From Apibacter raozihei (GTDB taxonomy: Bacteria > Bacteroidota > Bacteroidia > Flavobacteriales > Weeksellaceae): a DNA stretch of 64,000 nucleotides. Position numbers and translations under genes: made by a program. Position 1 is the first letter of the stretch. Each line of letters starts with the position of its first letter. Below are positions 51,860 through 62,445 of this stretch, piece by piece. Under the pieces are notes generated by a model. The model was given only the letters and a program-made list of their open reading frames with translations, was not told the DNA's origin and searched no databases. The stretch spans positions 2,337,716 to 2,401,715 of the forward strand of contig NZ_CP034930.1 in assembly GCF_004014855.1 (NCBI RefSeq). The letters are read 5' to 3'.

Positions 51860-53404
51860 TTATTCCAAAATGGTTATTGGTATAATCATTTCTTCCATTG
51901 AAATACCTCCATGTTGATAAGTATCTTTATAGTAATTTACAAAATGATTGTAATTTTTAGGATAGGCAAAGAATTTGTTTTCTTTAACAAAAATATACTT
52001 GGAATTAACATTTACTTTAGGCAAATAATACGATTCAGGATTATTAACGACAAAAACATCCTTATCCTCAAATTGTAAATTTTTACCCAGCTTATATCTC
52101 AGGTTTGTTGATGATTCTTTATCACCAATTACCCGGCTAGGTTTTTTAACATATATAGTTCCATGATCCGTAGTTATTACAACCTTAAATCCATCTTCGG
52201 CTGCTAGTTGAATAATTTTTAAAATACTTGAGTTTTCAAACCATGTATAAGTTAATGAACGAAAAGTCTTATCATCCCTTATAAGTTCATTAACAATATT
52301 ATTATTTGTCTTTGCATGAGAAAGGATATCAATAAAATTATAGACGATAGTTATAAAATCAGCATTGCTGCTATGCGATTTAAACTCTTCATAAATTTTC
52401 CTTTCAAATTCAGCATTTAAAATTTTAAAGTATTTATTTCTGATTCCCTTTAAGCCTAAACGTTGTAACTGCATAGATAATAATTCATTTTCATATTGAT
52501 TTTTATGCCCTTCATCATTTTCTCCTATCCAATATTCCGGATATTTTTTTTCGATTTCCAAAGGCATTAATCCTGCAAAAAACGAATTTCTTGCATATTG
52601 GGTGGCAGATGGTAAAATACTGAAATAAGATTTTTCTTTAGCAGAACTAAAATATTTTGTAAAAAGAGGTTCTATAGTTTTCCATTGATCATATCTTAAA
52701 TTATCTATCATTAACAATAAAACTTTTTTGTTTTCAGAAATAACAGGACGTATAACTTCTTTAAATGCAGTGTGAGACATAACAGGCTTCTGATCAGAAT
52801 GTAGCCAGTCGTGATAATTATTTTCAATAAATTTAGAAAATAAATTATTGGCTTCTTCTTTTTGATTCTGAAGTATATGACTCATCTCCAAATCTGAAAG
52901 TTTATCAAACTTTAAGTCCCATTGGATTAGCTTCAGGTAAATTTGCACCCAGTCTTCATAACTTTGGGCATACATTAAGTCCATTGAAATTTTCCGAAAT
53001 TCCTGTTGATAATTTAAAACAGTTTTCTTTTCAATAATTTCTTCACTCTTTAAAATTTTTTTCAGGCTAAGCAAAACCTGATTAGGATTGACCGGTTTTA
53101 AAATATAATCTGCAATCTGTTCGCCAATAGCCTCTTCCATAATATCTTCCGCCTCATTTTTTGTAACCATTACAACAGGCAGACGAACATCTATTTCTTT
53201 AATTTTCTGTAAAGCTTCAAGCCCTCCGATACCTGGCATATTTTCATCAAGCAGAACTGCCTGATAGTTACCTTTTGGAATTAATTCAAGAGCATCTGCG
53301 GCATTATTTATACCCGAAACCTCATATCCTTTATTCTTTAAAAAAATGATATGAGGTTCCAACATTTCTATCTCATCATCAATCCACAATATTTTTACAG
53401 CCAT
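51860..53404 (-). CDS. porX: PorX: response regulator with PglZ/alkaline phosphatase-like domain
   Basis: The 514-residue protein has a receiver domain (residues 1-120; acidic pair Asp9-Asp10, phosphoacceptor Asp53 in VLLDENMPG, KPVN loop). A linker and a C-terminal PglZ domain of the alkaline phosphatase superfamily follow (VLLMIDNLRYDQWKTIEPLF, VVITTDHGTIYVKKPS). PorX with PorY regulates the type IX secretion system in Bacteroidota. The receiver Asp and the metal-binding Asp/His set appear present. Confidence 0.9.
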   Translation of the reverse strand: MAVKILWIDDEIEMLEPHIIFLKNKGYEVSGINNAADALELIPKGNYQAVLLDENMPGIGGLEALQKIKEIDVRLPVVMVTKNEAEDIMEEAIGEQIADYILKPVNPNQVLLSLKKILKSEEIIEKKTVLNYQQEFRKISMDLMYAQSYEDWVQIYLKLIQWDLKFDKLSDLEMSHILQNQKEEANNLFSKFIENNYHDWLHSDQKPVMSHTAFKEVIRPVISENKKVLLLMIDNLRYDQWKTIEPLFTKYFSSAKEKSYFSILPSATQYARNSFFAGLMPLEIEKKYPEYWIGENDEGHKNQYENELLSMQLQRLGLKGIRNKYFKILNAEFERKIYEEFKSHSSNADFITIVYNFIDILSHAKTNNNIVNELIRDDKTFRSLTYTWFENSSILKIIQLAAEDGFKVVITTDHGTIYVKKPSRVIGDKESSTNLRYKLGKNLQFEDKDVFVVNNPESYYLPKVNVNSKYIFVKENKFFAYPKNYNHFVNYYKDTYQHGGISMEEMIIPITILE

Positions 53405-53459
53405 TTGTATATTCTTTATTTATTATATTTTTGCAATAAAAATACAAAAAATATATCCT

Positions 53460-54692
53460 TTGGAACAAAGTAAAAAAAATAAAAGGAAAATCTTTAATGA
53501 TCCTGTGTTAGGATTTATTTCAATTTCAGATGATTTATTATTTGATTTATTGGAACATCCTTATTTTCAGAGATTAAAAAGAATTTCTCAAACAGGATTA
53601 AGCAACTATGTCTATCCCGGATCTACTCATACCCGATTTTTGCATGCTTTGGGAAGTACACATTTAATGCAGCTGGCATTGCAGGTGCTTAAAGATAAAG
53701 GTGTAATAATATCTAAAGAAGAAGAAAGGGCTGTAGTAACAGCTATACTATTGCATGATATAGGACATGGTCCGTTTTCACATGCTTTGGAATCTACTCT
53801 TATGGAAGGCATGCATCACGAAAAAGTTTCAATCACTTTCATGAATTTGCTTAACAAAGAATTTAACGGAGAATTGCAATTAGCTATTGATATCTTTCTC
53901 GATCAATATCCCAGAAAATTTTTTCATCAGCTAATATCCGGACAAATAGATTTAGACAGATTAGATTATTTAAGACGAGATAGCTTTTTTACAGGAGTTT
54001 CTGAAGGTAATGTAAATTCAGAAAGAATTATAACAATGATGAATGTAGTAAATGATGAATTAGTCATTGAAGCAAAAGGTATTTATTCAATTGAAAAATA
54101 TCTTACTTCCCGATTGTTTATGTATTGGCAGGTATATTTTCATAAAACCTCAATGACTGCTGAATTTTATCTCATAGAGGCTTTGAAACGAGCAAAATTA
54201 TTAACAAAAAAAGGAGTAGACCTGCCTGCATCTGGAATTCTAAAATATTTTCTCAATAAATCTGACTACAGTAATTTAACGGTTGAAGACATCAATAAGT
54301 TTGCTCAGCTAGATGATTCAGATATATTATCTGCTTTAAAAATTTGGCAGAATCATGAGGATAAAATTCTGAGCATTTTAAGCAAAGTAATTATTCAAAG
54401 AAATTTACCTTATTCAAGAATAACTTCTCAACCTATTTCTGCTTCTGAATTGAAAAAATTACAAAAGAAAGCGGCTGATTTTTATCAGGTTGAAGACGGT
54501 AGCTATTTTGTACATCAAAATAAATTAAGTATCATTGCTTACGAAGACGAGAAAGATCCTATACGGTTAGTATTGAAAAATGGTACCGTAATAGAGTTGC
54601 AGGATATGGATAATCAGGTATTCATAAAAGATCTGAAAAGGAAAATTTCCCGCTATCATTTTTGTATTCCCAGAGGCTTAGAGTCTCTTTAA
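53460..54692 (+). CDS. HD-domain phosphohydrolase (TTG start)
   Basis: The 410-residue protein has the HD metal motif in [18 protein letters not shown] and the following [27 protein letters not shown], as in dGTPase/SAMHD1-like phosphohydrolases of Bacteroidota. The only start upstream of the conserved N-terminus is TTG at 53460 ([10 protein letters not shown]), 26 nt after a TATTTTTG element at 53426-53433. It is divergent from porX and its last codons lie just upstream of lpxD, whose own promoter sits within the gap. Confidence 0.83.
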   Translation: MEQSKKNKRKIFNDPVLGFISISDDLLFDLLEHPYFQRLKRISQTGLSNYVYPGSTHTRFLHALGSTHLMQLALQVLKDKGVIISKEEERAVVTAILLHDIGHGPFSHALESTLMEGMHHEKVSITFMNLLNKEFNGELQLAIDIFLDQYPRKFFHQLISGQIDLDRLDYLRRDSFFTGVSEGNVNSERIITMMNVVNDELVIEAKGIYSIEKYLTSRLFMYWQVYFHKTSMTAEFYLIEALKRAKLLTKKGVDLPASGILKYFLNKSDYSNLTVEDINKFAQLDDSDILSALKIWQNHEDKILSILSKVIIQRNLPYSRITSQPISASELKKLQKKAADFYQVEDGSYFVHQNKLSIIAYEDEKDPIRLVLKNGTVIELQDMDNQVFIKDLKRKISRYHFCIPRGLESL

Positions 54693-54701
54693 TAAACATT
54701 T

Positions 54702-54730
54702 TTGTAATTTTAATAAAATCATTACATTTG
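54702..54730 (+). promoter_or_regulatory. Promoter of lpxD placed against its start codon
   Basis: TTG at 54702-54704 and TACATTTG at 54723-54730 (18-nt gap) match the consensus. The ATG lies only 6 nt after the -7 element, so a transcript from here would be nearly leaderless. Confidence 0.5.
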
Positions 54731-54736
54731 CCAATT

Positions 54737-55777
54737 ATGGAATTTAGCGCTGAGCAAATAGCAAATTTAGTCAAAGGAGAGGTATTAGGAAATCCGGATG
54801 TAAAAGTTTCTTATATTTCAAAAATAGAAGAAGGAAAACCGGGAACTCTAACTTTTTTAGGTGGAGAAAAATTTCAGGCTTATCTTAAGGATACACAGGC
54901 CTCCATTGTAATGATTTCAAAAAATTTATTACCCGAAGATATTTCGGGATTACCCACAATTATCTTAGTTGAAGATGCTTATTCGGCATTTAATCAATTG
55001 TTGAGATTTTACAATGAAATGAAATCTCAGAAATCGGGTATTGAACAACCTTCTTTTATTTCTGATTCTACAACTCTTGGAACTGACATATATATAGGTG
55101 CTTTTGCATATGTGGGAAATAATGTTAAAATCGGTAACAACTCAAAAATTTATCCCCAAACATATTTGGGAGACAATGTTAGTATAGGTGATAATTGTTT
55201 TATAGGTCCCGGAGTTAAAATTTATAATGATTGTATTATAGGAAACAACTGTGTGATTCATGGAGGGACAATTATAGGTGGAGATGGATTTGGTTTTCAG
55301 CCAACCAACAATGGGTATGAAAAAGTACCACAATTGGGTAATGTAGTGCTTGAAGATAATGTCGAAATTGGTTCTAATTGTTCCATTGACAGAGCAACCA
55401 TAGGTTCAACCATAATAAAAAAAGGAGTAAAGCTTGATAACCTTATTCAGGTAGCCCATAATGTTGAAATAGGAGAACACACTGTTATAGCTTCTCAGTC
55501 AGGAATCGCAGGATCTTCTAAAATAGGAAGCTGGAGTATGCTAGGTGGTCAGGTCGGCATTTCAGGACATATTAAAATAGGAAATAAAGTAGTTATTCAG
55601 GCTCAGAGTGGAATAACCAATGACGTGCCTGACAGTCAACGATTGTTTGGTTCTCCGGCAATGCAATATATGAAATATCAAAAAAGTTTTATCTACTTCA
55701 AACAATTTCCAGAAATAGTTAAAAGAATTGATCAGCTTGAAAAAAAAATGGAAAATAAAATAAAATCGAATATCTAA
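54737..55777 (+). CDS. lpxD: UDP-3-O-acylglucosamine N-acyltransferase
   Basis: The start is ATG 54737 ([20 protein letters not shown]); an upstream in-frame ATG at 54662 would precede the promoter. The ~346-residue protein has the N-terminal LpxD domain and a left-handed beta-helix of hexapeptide repeats ([13 protein letters not shown] onward). Catalytic-type His residues lie in [13 protein letters not shown]. It transfers the hydroxyacyl chain onto UDP-glucosamine in lipid A synthesis. It heads lpxD-lpxC/fabZ-lpxA. Confidence 0.9.
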   Translation: MEFSAEQIANLVKGEVLGNPDVKVSYISKIEEGKPGTLTFLGGEKFQAYLKDTQASIVMISKNLLPEDISGLPTIILVEDAYSAFNQLLRFYNEMKSQKSGIEQPSFISDSTTLGTDIYIGAFAYVGNNVKIGNNSKIYPQTYLGDNVSIGDNCFIGPGVKIYNDCIIGNNCVIHGGTIIGGDGFGFQPTNNGYEKVPQLGNVVLEDNVEIGSNCSIDRATIGSTIIKKGVKLDNLIQVAHNVEIGEHTVIASQSGIAGSSKIGSWSMLGGQVGISGHIKIGNKVVIQAQSGITNDVPDSQRLFGSPAMQYMKYQKSFIYFKQFPEIVKRIDQLEKKMENKIKSNI

Positions 55778-55808
55778 AGTTAAATAAAATATAACAAAAT
55801 ATAAGACA

Positions 55809-57203
55809 ATGTCAGAAAAGCAGAAGACGCTAAGACAGGAGTTTACTTTAAAAGGTAAAGGACTTCACACAGGTAAAGAAGTAACCATGACCATTAAACC
55901 AGCTCCGGTAAATACAGGATTTGTTTTTGTAAGAGTTGATTTAGAGGGACAACCTACCATTGAGGCAGATGCTACTTATGTTACATCTACCGAAAGAGGA
56001 ACTGTTCTTGAAAAAAAAGGTGTGAAAATACATACTTGTGAACATGTTCTGGCAGCTCTTACAGGTATGGATTTAGATAATGCATACATTGAGCTTAACA
56101 GCTCTGAACCTCCGATTATGGATGGATCTTCCAAATTTTTTGTTGAAGCGATAGATGATGCTGGTATTGTTGAACAGGAAGCAGAAAGAGAATACTTTGC
56201 AATTAAAGAAATAGTATCCTATACAGATCCGGAAACCGGCTCTGAAATTACAGCTATTCCTTCCGATTATTTTGAAGTAACCACAATGGTAGATTTTGGT
56301 ACCAAAGTTTTAGGTACACAAAATGCAACCATGAAGAATATAAAAGAATTCAAAGAAGAATTTGCTAAAGCACGAACATTTAGTTTTCTTCATGAATTGG
56401 AAATGCTATTAGATTCCGGACTTATTAAAGGTGGAGACATAAATAATGCTATTGTATACGTAGATAAGGAACTATCGCAAGAAACACTTGAAAAATTAAA
56501 GCTTGTATTTGAACAACCGGAAGTAAGTGTACGTCCAAATGGTATTCTGGATAATGTGACTCTTTATTATCCTAATGAAGCTGCCCGACATAAATTATTA
56601 GATGTTGTTGGTGACTTGACTTTGGTAGGAGTTAAATTAAAAGCGAAAATTATTGCTACTAAACCAGGACATCACAGCAATACTCAATTTGCAAAAAAAT
56701 TGAATAAATTGTATAAATTGTTCAAAAGAAAAAACATTCCTGAAATTGACTTTGAAAAAGAACCTGTGTATGATATCAATGATATTATGCGTATGCTTCC
56801 GCACAGACCTCCGTTTTTATTGGTAGATAAAATTCTTGAAGTGGATAAGAAGCATATTATCGGAGTTAAAAATGTAACAATAAACGAGCCGTTTTTCGTA
56901 GGTCATTTCCCTAATGAACCTGTTATGCCAGGAGTCTTGCAGATTGAAGCAATGGCACAAACCGGAGGAATATTTGTTTTGGAGAATGTGGATGATCCTC
57001 AGAATTATTCTACCTATTTAATTAAATTAGACAAAGTTAAACATAAAAGAAAAGTTGTTCCTGGAGATACCCTTATACTTAAAATAGACTTACTTGAGCC
57101 TATTAGAAGAGGAATTGTTCATATGCAAGGGTATGGATATTGTAACGGTCAGATGGTCGTTGAAGCTGAAATGATGGCCCAGGTAATTAAAACAAAAGAA
57201 TAA
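55809..57203 (+). CDS. lpxC-fabZ: Bifunctional LpxC-FabZ fusion
   Basis: The 464-residue protein joins LpxC (residues 1 to ~305; LKGKGLHTGKEVTM, HTCEHVLAALTGMDLDNAYI, zinc-site KPGHHSNTQFAKK) and FabZ (about 320-464; MRMLPHRPPFLLVDKI, VGHFPNEPVMPGVLQIEAMA). LpxC deacetylates UDP-3-O-acyl-GlcNAc; FabZ dehydrates 3-hydroxyacyl-ACP. The fusion is a known Bacteroidota arrangement and balances lipid A against fatty acid synthesis. Confidence 0.95.
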   Translation: MSEKQKTLRQEFTLKGKGLHTGKEVTMTIKPAPVNTGFVFVRVDLEGQPTIEADATYVTSTERGTVLEKKGVKIHTCEHVLAALTGMDLDNAYIELNSSEPPIMDGSSKFFVEAIDDAGIVEQEAEREYFAIKEIVSYTDPETGSEITAIPSDYFEVTTMVDFGTKVLGTQNATMKNIKEFKEEFAKARTFSFLHELEMLLDSGLIKGGDINNAIVYVDKELSQETLEKLKLVFEQPEVSVRPNGILDNVTLYYPNEAARHKLLDVVGDLTLVGVKLKAKIIATKPGHHSNTQFAKKLNKLYKLFKRKNIPEIDFEKEPVYDINDIMRMLPHRPPFLLVDKILEVDKKHIIGVKNVTINEPFFVGHFPNEPVMPGVLQIEAMAQTGGIFVLENVDDPQNYSTYLIKLDKVKHKRKVVPGDTLILKIDLLEPIRRGIVHMQGYGYCNGQMVVEAEMMAQVIKTKE

Positions 57204-57206
57204 AAG

Positions 57207-58001
57207 ATGATTCAACCACTAGCATTTGTACATTCTGATGCAAAAATAGCAAATAACGTTGTTATTGAGCCGTTTTCCTCTGTATATAAGGATGTTGAAA
57301 TAGGAGAAGGTACCTGGATAGGTTCTAATGTAACTATCATGGAAGGCGCAAGAATTGGTAAAAACTGTAAAATATTTCCCGGATCAGTTATATCTGCTGA
57401 ACCACAGGATTTAAAATATAAAGGTGAAAGAACCTTTACCTATATAGGAGACAATACTGTTATTCGAGAGTGTGTGACAGTAAATAAAGGAACTACTGCT
57501 TTAGGATATACCAAAGTAGGAAGTAATTCCTATATTATGGCCACTGCCCACGTAGCCCATGATTGTGTCATAGGTGATAATGTTATTATAGTAAATGGAG
57601 TAGGTCTTTCCGGACACGTTATAGTTGAGGATTTTGCTATAATTGGCGGAATGGTTGCAGTTCATCAGTTTAATAAAATAGGAAGACATTCAATTGTTGC
57701 AGGAGGCTCATTAGTAAGAAAAGATGTGCCACCTTATTCTAAAGCAGCAAGAGATCCGCTTTCCTACGCAGGAATAAACTCGGTCGGTTTAAGAAGAAGA
57801 GGATTTTCTTCAGAAAAAATTGCGGAAATTCAAAGTATCTATCGTGTTATTTTTCAGAAAAAGTTAAATATTTCTCAGGCTTTATCTGTCGTTGAAGGAG
57901 AATTTGAAGCTACTCCGGAAAGAGATGAAATTATTCAGTTTATACAATCAAGTATGAGAGGAGTAATGAAAGGCTTTAATGCAGTTAGAAATATAGAATA
58001 A
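57207..58001 (+). CDS. lpxA: Acyl-[ACP]-UDP-N-acetylglucosamine O-acyltransferase
   Basis: The 264-residue left-handed beta-helix protein starts with IQPLAFVHSDAKIANNVV. It has the catalytic His region in MATAHVAHDCVIGD and the C-terminal helical part of LpxA. It carries out the first step of lipid A synthesis. It starts 3 nt after the lpxC-fabZ stop. Confidence 0.94.
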   Translation: MIQPLAFVHSDAKIANNVVIEPFSSVYKDVEIGEGTWIGSNVTIMEGARIGKNCKIFPGSVISAEPQDLKYKGERTFTYIGDNTVIRECVTVNKGTTALGYTKVGSNSYIMATAHVAHDCVIGDNVIIVNGVGLSGHVIVEDFAIIGGMVAVHQFNKIGRHSIVAGGSLVRKDVPPYSKAARDPLSYAGINSVGLRRRGFSSEKIAEIQSIYRVIFQKKLNISQALSVVEGEFEATPERDEIIQFIQSSMRGVMKGFNAVRNIE

Positions 58002-58029
58002 ATATAAATTTAGATTAAAATATAGTTTT

Positions 58030-58593
58030 ATGGCTACAATGGGAGACATTAAAAAGGGTCTTTGTATCAATTTTAATGATGATATTTATAAAGTAATTGA
58101 GTTTTTACATGTTAAACCAGGAAAAGGACCTGCTTTCGTAAGAACAAAATTAAAATCTTTAACCTCTGGAAAAGTTGTTGAAAATACATTTTCTGCAGGA
58201 AGCAAAATTGAAGAAGTAAAAGTTATTACCCGCAAATATCAATATTTGTATGATGACGATCATGGATTCCATTTTATGAATAATGATGATTTTTCTCAGA
58301 TTTATATTGATAAAAATTTAATTGAGAATTCTCAATTTATGAAAGCTGGTGAAGAATTAATGATTGTTTTGAAGGAAGAAGATGAAACACCGCTATCAGC
58401 AGAATTACCAGCGAGTGTTATTATGGAAGTTATTGAAGCCGAACCGGGTGTAAAAGGGAATACAGCTACTAATGCACTTAAAAATGCTATTATAGAAACA
58501 GGAGCCAGAGTTTTTGTACCTTTATTTATTGAAGCTGGAGAAAAAATTAAAATTAATACCGATGATGGTTCTTATATTGAAAGAGTAAAATAG
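58030..58593 (+). CDS. efp: Elongation factor P
   Basis: The 187-residue protein has the three-domain EF-P shape. The loop residue Lys32 lies in HVKPGKGPAFVRTK, and the conserved end reads GARVFVPLFIEAGEKIKINT. It helps ribosomes through polyproline stretches. Whether Lys32 is modified cannot be seen here, as no EpmA/EpmB genes are in the window. It lies between lpxA and the second lpxD. Confidence 0.95.
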   Translation: MATMGDIKKGLCINFNDDIYKVIEFLHVKPGKGPAFVRTKLKSLTSGKVVENTFSAGSKIEEVKVITRKYQYLYDDDHGFHFMNNDDFSQIYIDKNLIENSQFMKAGEELMIVLKEEDETPLSAELPASVIMEVIEAEPGVKGNTATNALKNAIIETGARVFVPLFIEAGEKIKINTDDGSYIERVK

Positions 58594-58618
58594 TAAATTT
58601 TTTAATCTTTAATCAGAT

Positions 58619-59530
58619 ATGAAATTTCCAAGACCTTATACACTTAAAGAAGTTGCTGACATAATAAAAGCAGATTATGTAGGTGATGACAATTTTCTTA
58701 TTTATGGTACCAATGAAATCCATAGAATTGAAAAAGGAGAAATTGTTTTTGTTGATCATCCTAAATATTATGATAAAGCTATTCAAAGCAATGCTACTAC
58801 CATTTTAATAAATAAGGAAGTAGAATGTCCTTCCGAGAAAAGTCTGATTATTTCTGAAGATCCTTTCAGAGATTTTAATCTTATCAATTCCTATTTTAGA
58901 AAGTTTGAAAAGCAAGAAGAGATAATTTCTTCTGATGTAAAGATAGGAGAGGGTACGACTATTCAGCCAGGGGTATATATTGGAAAACAAGTAAAGATTG
59001 GAAAAAATTGTATTATTTTTCCTAATGTAACAATACATGATTTTACTGAAATAGGAGATCATGTGATTATCCAGTCAGGAACAGTTATAGGAGGAGATAG
59101 TTTTTATTATAAAAACCGGGGTGATTCTTACGATCGATTAAAGTCAGTAGGTAATGTTAAAATTGAAAATGAAGTTGAAATCGGTTCAAATTGTACTATC
59201 GATAGGGGAGTTACCGCAACAACAATTATAGGAAAGGGAAGTAAACTGGATAACTTAATCCAGATTGGACATGATACTATTATTGGAAAAAAATGTTTAA
59301 TTGCTTCGCAGGTTGGAATAGCAGGATGCTGTAATATTGAAGATGAAGTTACTATTTGGGGACAAGCAGGTTTTGCTTCTTCTTTAACCATAGGAGCAAA
59401 AGCAGTAATATTAGCCCAATCAGGTGTTTCCAAAGATTTGGAAGGAGGAAAAACCTATTTTGGTTATCCGGCGGATGAAGCTAGGAAGATGTTGAAAGAA
59501 TTAGCCGCATTAAAAAAATTGGGTAAATAA
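58619..59530 (+). CDS. Second LpxD-like N-acyltransferase
   Basis: The 303-residue protein is a paralogue of the gene at 54737, with the same LpxD N-terminal fold and hexapeptide helix (SDVKIGEGTTIQPGVYIGKQ; IQIGHDTIIGKK). It is shorter and its sequence is clearly different, so it is not a recent duplicate. It may act on another sugar nucleotide or chain length, or supply a second lipid A acyltransferase. It follows efp by 25 nt. Confidence 0.82.
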   Translation: MKFPRPYTLKEVADIIKADYVGDDNFLIYGTNEIHRIEKGEIVFVDHPKYYDKAIQSNATTILINKEVECPSEKSLIISEDPFRDFNLINSYFRKFEKQEEIISSDVKIGEGTTIQPGVYIGKQVKIGKNCIIFPNVTIHDFTEIGDHVIIQSGTVIGGDSFYYKNRGDSYDRLKSVGNVKIENEVEIGSNCTIDRGVTATTIIGKGSKLDNLIQIGHDTIIGKKCLIASQVGIAGCCNIEDEVTIWGQAGFASSLTIGAKAVILAQSGVSKDLEGGKTYFGYPADEARKMLKELAALKKLGK

Positions 59531-59583
59531 TTTAGGAATAATATAAAATAAATATATTAGTTTTACACAAAAAATGAGAAAAT

Positions 59584-60456
59584 ATGTCAGTATTAGTTAA
59601 TAAAAATTCAAAAGTTATAGTCCAGGGCTTTACTGGAAAGGAAGGTACATTTCATGCAGAGCAAATGATAGAGTTTGGAACCAATTTAGTTGGAGGAGTT
59701 ACTCCAGGAAAAGGAGGTTCTACACATTTGGAGAGACCGGTTTTTAATACTGTTAAAGAAGCAGTTGAAAAGACTCAGGCCGATACATCAATTATTTTTG
59801 TACCTCCAGCATTTGCTGCAGATTCAGTTATGGAGGCAGCAGAAGCAGGTATTAAAGTTATTGTATGTATAACAGAAGGAATTCCTGTAGAAGATATGGT
59901 AAAAGTAAAAAATTACATAAAATCATATAATTGTACACTAATAGGACCTAACTGTCCGGGAGTGATTTCTGCAGATGAAGCTAAGGTGGGAATTATGCCA
60001 GGGTTCGTATTTAAAAAAGGAAAAGTAGGAATTGTTTCCAAATCCGGTACATTGACATATGAAGCTGCTGATCAGGTAGTAAAAGCAGGATATGGTGTTT
60101 CTACTGCCATAGGTATCGGAGGAGATCCAATAATTGGAACAACGACCAAAGAAGCAGTTGAATTATTAATGAATGATGGAGATACAGATTGTATTGTTAT
60201 GATAGGAGAAATCGGAGGTCAGCTTGAGGCTGATGCAGCCCAATGGTACAAATCTATAGGCGCACCTAAACCTATTATTGGATTCATAGCAGGTCAGACG
60301 GCTCCCAAAGGAAGAACCATGGGACACGCCGGAGCTATAGTAGGGGGAGAGAATGATACGGCACAAGCTAAAATGAAAATTATGTCTGATTGCGGAATAC
60401 ATGTTGTTAGTTCGCCTGCAGATATAGGTAAAACAGTTGCTTCAGTATTGAAGTAA
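59584..60456 (+). CDS. sucD: Succinyl-CoA synthetase alpha subunit
   Basis: The 290-residue protein has the CoA-binding domain ([34 protein letters not shown]) and the phosphorylated His in [10 protein letters not shown]. It makes succinyl-CoA to succinate with ATP or GTP in the TCA cycle, with SucC as partner. sucC is not in the window, so the pair is split here. Confidence 0.94.
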   Translation: MSVLVNKNSKVIVQGFTGKEGTFHAEQMIEFGTNLVGGVTPGKGGSTHLERPVFNTVKEAVEKTQADTSIIFVPPAFAADSVMEAAEAGIKVIVCITEGIPVEDMVKVKNYIKSYNCTLIGPNCPGVISADEAKVGIMPGFVFKKGKVGIVSKSGTLTYEAADQVVKAGYGVSTAIGIGGDPIIGTTTKEAVELLMNDGDTDCIVMIGEIGGQLEADAAQWYKSIGAPKPIIGFIAGQTAPKGRTMGHAGAIVGGENDTAQAKMKIMSDCGIHVVSSPADIGKTVASVLK

Positions 60457-60485
60457 TGATGTAAAATGCATAAATATTTCTAAAG

Positions 60486-61085
60486 ATGAAAACACAAATT
60501 TACAAAGCTCTTTTTATTATAGTTTTTTTGGCTCTATTACCATCTCATCTATGTTCTCAAGTAAGATTTGGAATTAGAGGTTCAGTTCACAGAACGAATA
60601 TTTCTAAAGTTCATTGGGAATCAGTTGGAAGAACAGCCGGATCTTTAGGAGGAGTTATTCAGATTCCTCTTGGATACGACAATCAGTTTTTTTTCCAGCC
60701 TGAAGTTTTATATTCTTTGGAAGGAGAAAAGGATGATGGAGATTCTCATGGAATTCTGATGCGTCAGGATTATTTCCAAAATTACGTTAATATACCATTA
60801 ATGTTCAGAGCATATTTTTCTGAGTCTGATAATGAATTTTTTGGAGAATTAGGACCTCAAATCGGAATTTTAGTTTATGAGAAAAGTAAAAAAGAAGATC
60901 GATTAAATTATAGTAAACCAGAATCTTTAAACTTATCAATTGGTGCAGGAATCGGATATAGTTTCTTGAGAAAGTACGAAATTTCAATTAGATACAATTA
61001 TGGTTTAACAGATGTTTATAAAAAATATCCTGAGCAGCAAAGAACTTCAAATTTAGGAGTTGCATTAACATATATGTTTGAATAA
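60486..61085 (+). CDS. Outer-membrane beta-barrel protein (porin-like, PorT family)
   Basis: The 199-residue protein has a signal peptide (FIIVFLALLPSHLCSQ) and an alternating hydrophobic/polar barrel pattern with FGIRGSVHRTNIS, QFFFQPEVLYSLEGE, YVNIPLMFRAYF and LNLSIGAGIGYSFL, ending with aromatic YMFE. This is the OMP_b-brl_2 type common in flavobacteria. It follows sucD by 30 nt; no functional connection is evident. Confidence 0.82.
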   Translation: MKTQIYKALFIIVFLALLPSHLCSQVRFGIRGSVHRTNISKVHWESVGRTAGSLGGVIQIPLGYDNQFFFQPEVLYSLEGEKDDGDSHGILMRQDYFQNYVNIPLMFRAYFSESDNEFFGELGPQIGILVYEKSKKEDRLNYSKPESLNLSIGAGIGYSFLRKYEISIRYNYGLTDVYKKYPEQQRTSNLGVALTYMFE

Positions 61086-61105
61086 ATCAAAATTAAAAAA
61101 AATAT

Positions 61106-61140
61106 AAGGTCGGAATTTGTAAAATTTCGACCTTTTTTTA
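61106..61140. terminator. Bidirectional terminator between convergent genes
   Basis: AAGGTCGGAATTT and AAATTTCGACCTT form a long stem with one G-T wobble and a T run. It serves the barrel gene and, on the minus strand, the flavin oxidoreductase. Confidence 0.85.
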
Positions 61141-62085
61141 TAAAGAATATATAGTTGAATAAGTTTTATTAAAATCACTAATTAGTTCATTAAAAACGCT
61201 TTTTACTGATACAATATTATCAATCAAAGATGAACATTGACCTATTTCCAACTCCCCATCAATTAAGTTTCCTTCGAGCATCCCCTTTTTTGCTCTCCCT
61301 TTTCCTAGTATAGATCTTAATTCCTCTGATGAAACACCTTTTTCATAAGCAAATTGTATCTCTTTAAAAAAAGAATTTTTTATTAATCGAACAGGAGTTA
61401 ATTCTTTTAGTGTAAGTTGCTTGTCTCCTTCTTTGGTCTGCACAATAGCATTTTTAAAATTTATATGTGATGATGATTCAAGAGTGGCGGCAAATCTAGA
61501 ACCTATCTGTACTCCTTCTGCTCCTAATACTAAAGCTGCCAAAATTTGTTGCCCAGTAGCAATCCCACCAGCAGCTATTACAGGTAAGTTGATATGCTTT
61601 TTAAGATTAGGAACCAGACAAAATGTTGTGGTTTCTTCAATGCCATTATGTCCACCTGCCTCAAATCCTTCAGCAACAATGGCATCAACACCTGACGCTT
61701 CTGCTTTTAGTGCAAATTTTAAAGAAGATACTACATGAAAAACTTTTATGTTATGTTTTTTAAACAGATCGGTATAAAGTTTAGGGCTTCCAGCGGAAGT
61801 AAACACAACCGGAATTTTATTTTTTACAATTATATCTATATGTTCATTAACCTGAGGATAAAATAAGGGAAGGTTAACACCAAAAGGTTTATCCGTATGT
61901 TTCTTACATTCAGTTATTTCTTTTTGTAATTCATCAGGATACATACTGCCTGATCCCAGCAGACCTAAGCCTCCGCAGTTACTAACTTCAGATACTAATT
62001 TCCATCCGCTGTTCCATACCATGCCCCCTTGAATAATCGGGTATTTAATATTTAAAAGTTCACTTATTTTTGACTTTTTTATCAC
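61138..62085 (-). CDS. NAD(P)H-dependent flavin oxidoreductase (nitronate monooxygenase/FabK-like)
   Basis: The 315-residue TIM-barrel flavoprotein has IIQGGMVWNSGWKLVSEVSN, GVNLPLFYP, VAEGFEAGGHNG and PVIAAGGIATGQQILAALVL, typical of the 2-nitropropane dioxygenase/FabK family. The HNG after GG is typical of enzymes with a catalytic His. It could be an enoyl-ACP reductase FabK or a nitronate monooxygenase; sequence alone does not settle this. Confidence 0.82.
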   Translation of the reverse strand: MIKKSKISELLNIKYPIIQGGMVWNSGWKLVSEVSNCGGLGLLGSGSMYPDELQKEITECKKHTDKPFGVNLPLFYPQVNEHIDIIVKNKIPVVFTSAGSPKLYTDLFKKHNIKVFHVVSSLKFALKAEASGVDAIVAEGFEAGGHNGIEETTTFCLVPNLKKHINLPVIAAGGIATGQQILAALVLGAEGVQIGSRFAATLESSSHINFKNAIVQTKEGDKQLTLKELTPVRLIKNSFFKEIQFAYEKGVSSEELRSILGKGRAKKGMLEGNLIDGELEIGQCSSLIDNIVSVKSVFNELISDFNKTYSTIYSL

Positions 62086-62218
62086 TTTCTCTATTGTTAT
62101 TATATACGTTTATTAAATATATTGCTTTTAATTGAAATAAAAATAAAAATTACAGAATAATTTGGCTTGAAGTTTGCTCTGTCGAACCTAAATTATTTAT
62201 AATATAAAGCTGACATTT

Positions 62219-62440
62219 ATGTATTGGACTTTAGAACTTGCATCTTATTTAAGTGATGCACCATGGCCCGCAACTAAGGATGAATTAATAGACTATGCTA
62301 TCAGAACAGGAGCTCCACTCGAAGTAGTCGAAAATCTTCAGGCAATAGAAGATGAAGGTGAAATTTATGATAGTATAGAAGAAATATGGGCTGATTATCC
62401 TACCGATGATGATTTTCTCTGGAACGAAGACGAATATTGA
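62219..62440 (+). CDS. Small acidic DUF2795-family protein
   Basis: The 73-residue protein matches DUF2795: YWTLELASYLSDAPWPATKD, ELIDYAIRTGAPLEVVENLQ and an acidic C-terminus (DYPTDDDFLWNEDEY). Members are small helical proteins of unknown function. It is followed by a small terminator and lies 96 nt before secA. Confidence 0.85.
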   Translation: MYWTLELASYLSDAPWPATKDELIDYAIRTGAPLEVVENLQAIEDEGEIYDSIEEIWADYPTDDDFLWNEDEY

Positions 62441-62445
62441 ATACT

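Noticed and set aside
58619-59530. Second lpxD as a recent duplication of the first
   Set aside because: The two proteins differ throughout and in length, so they are old paralogues rather than a new duplication.
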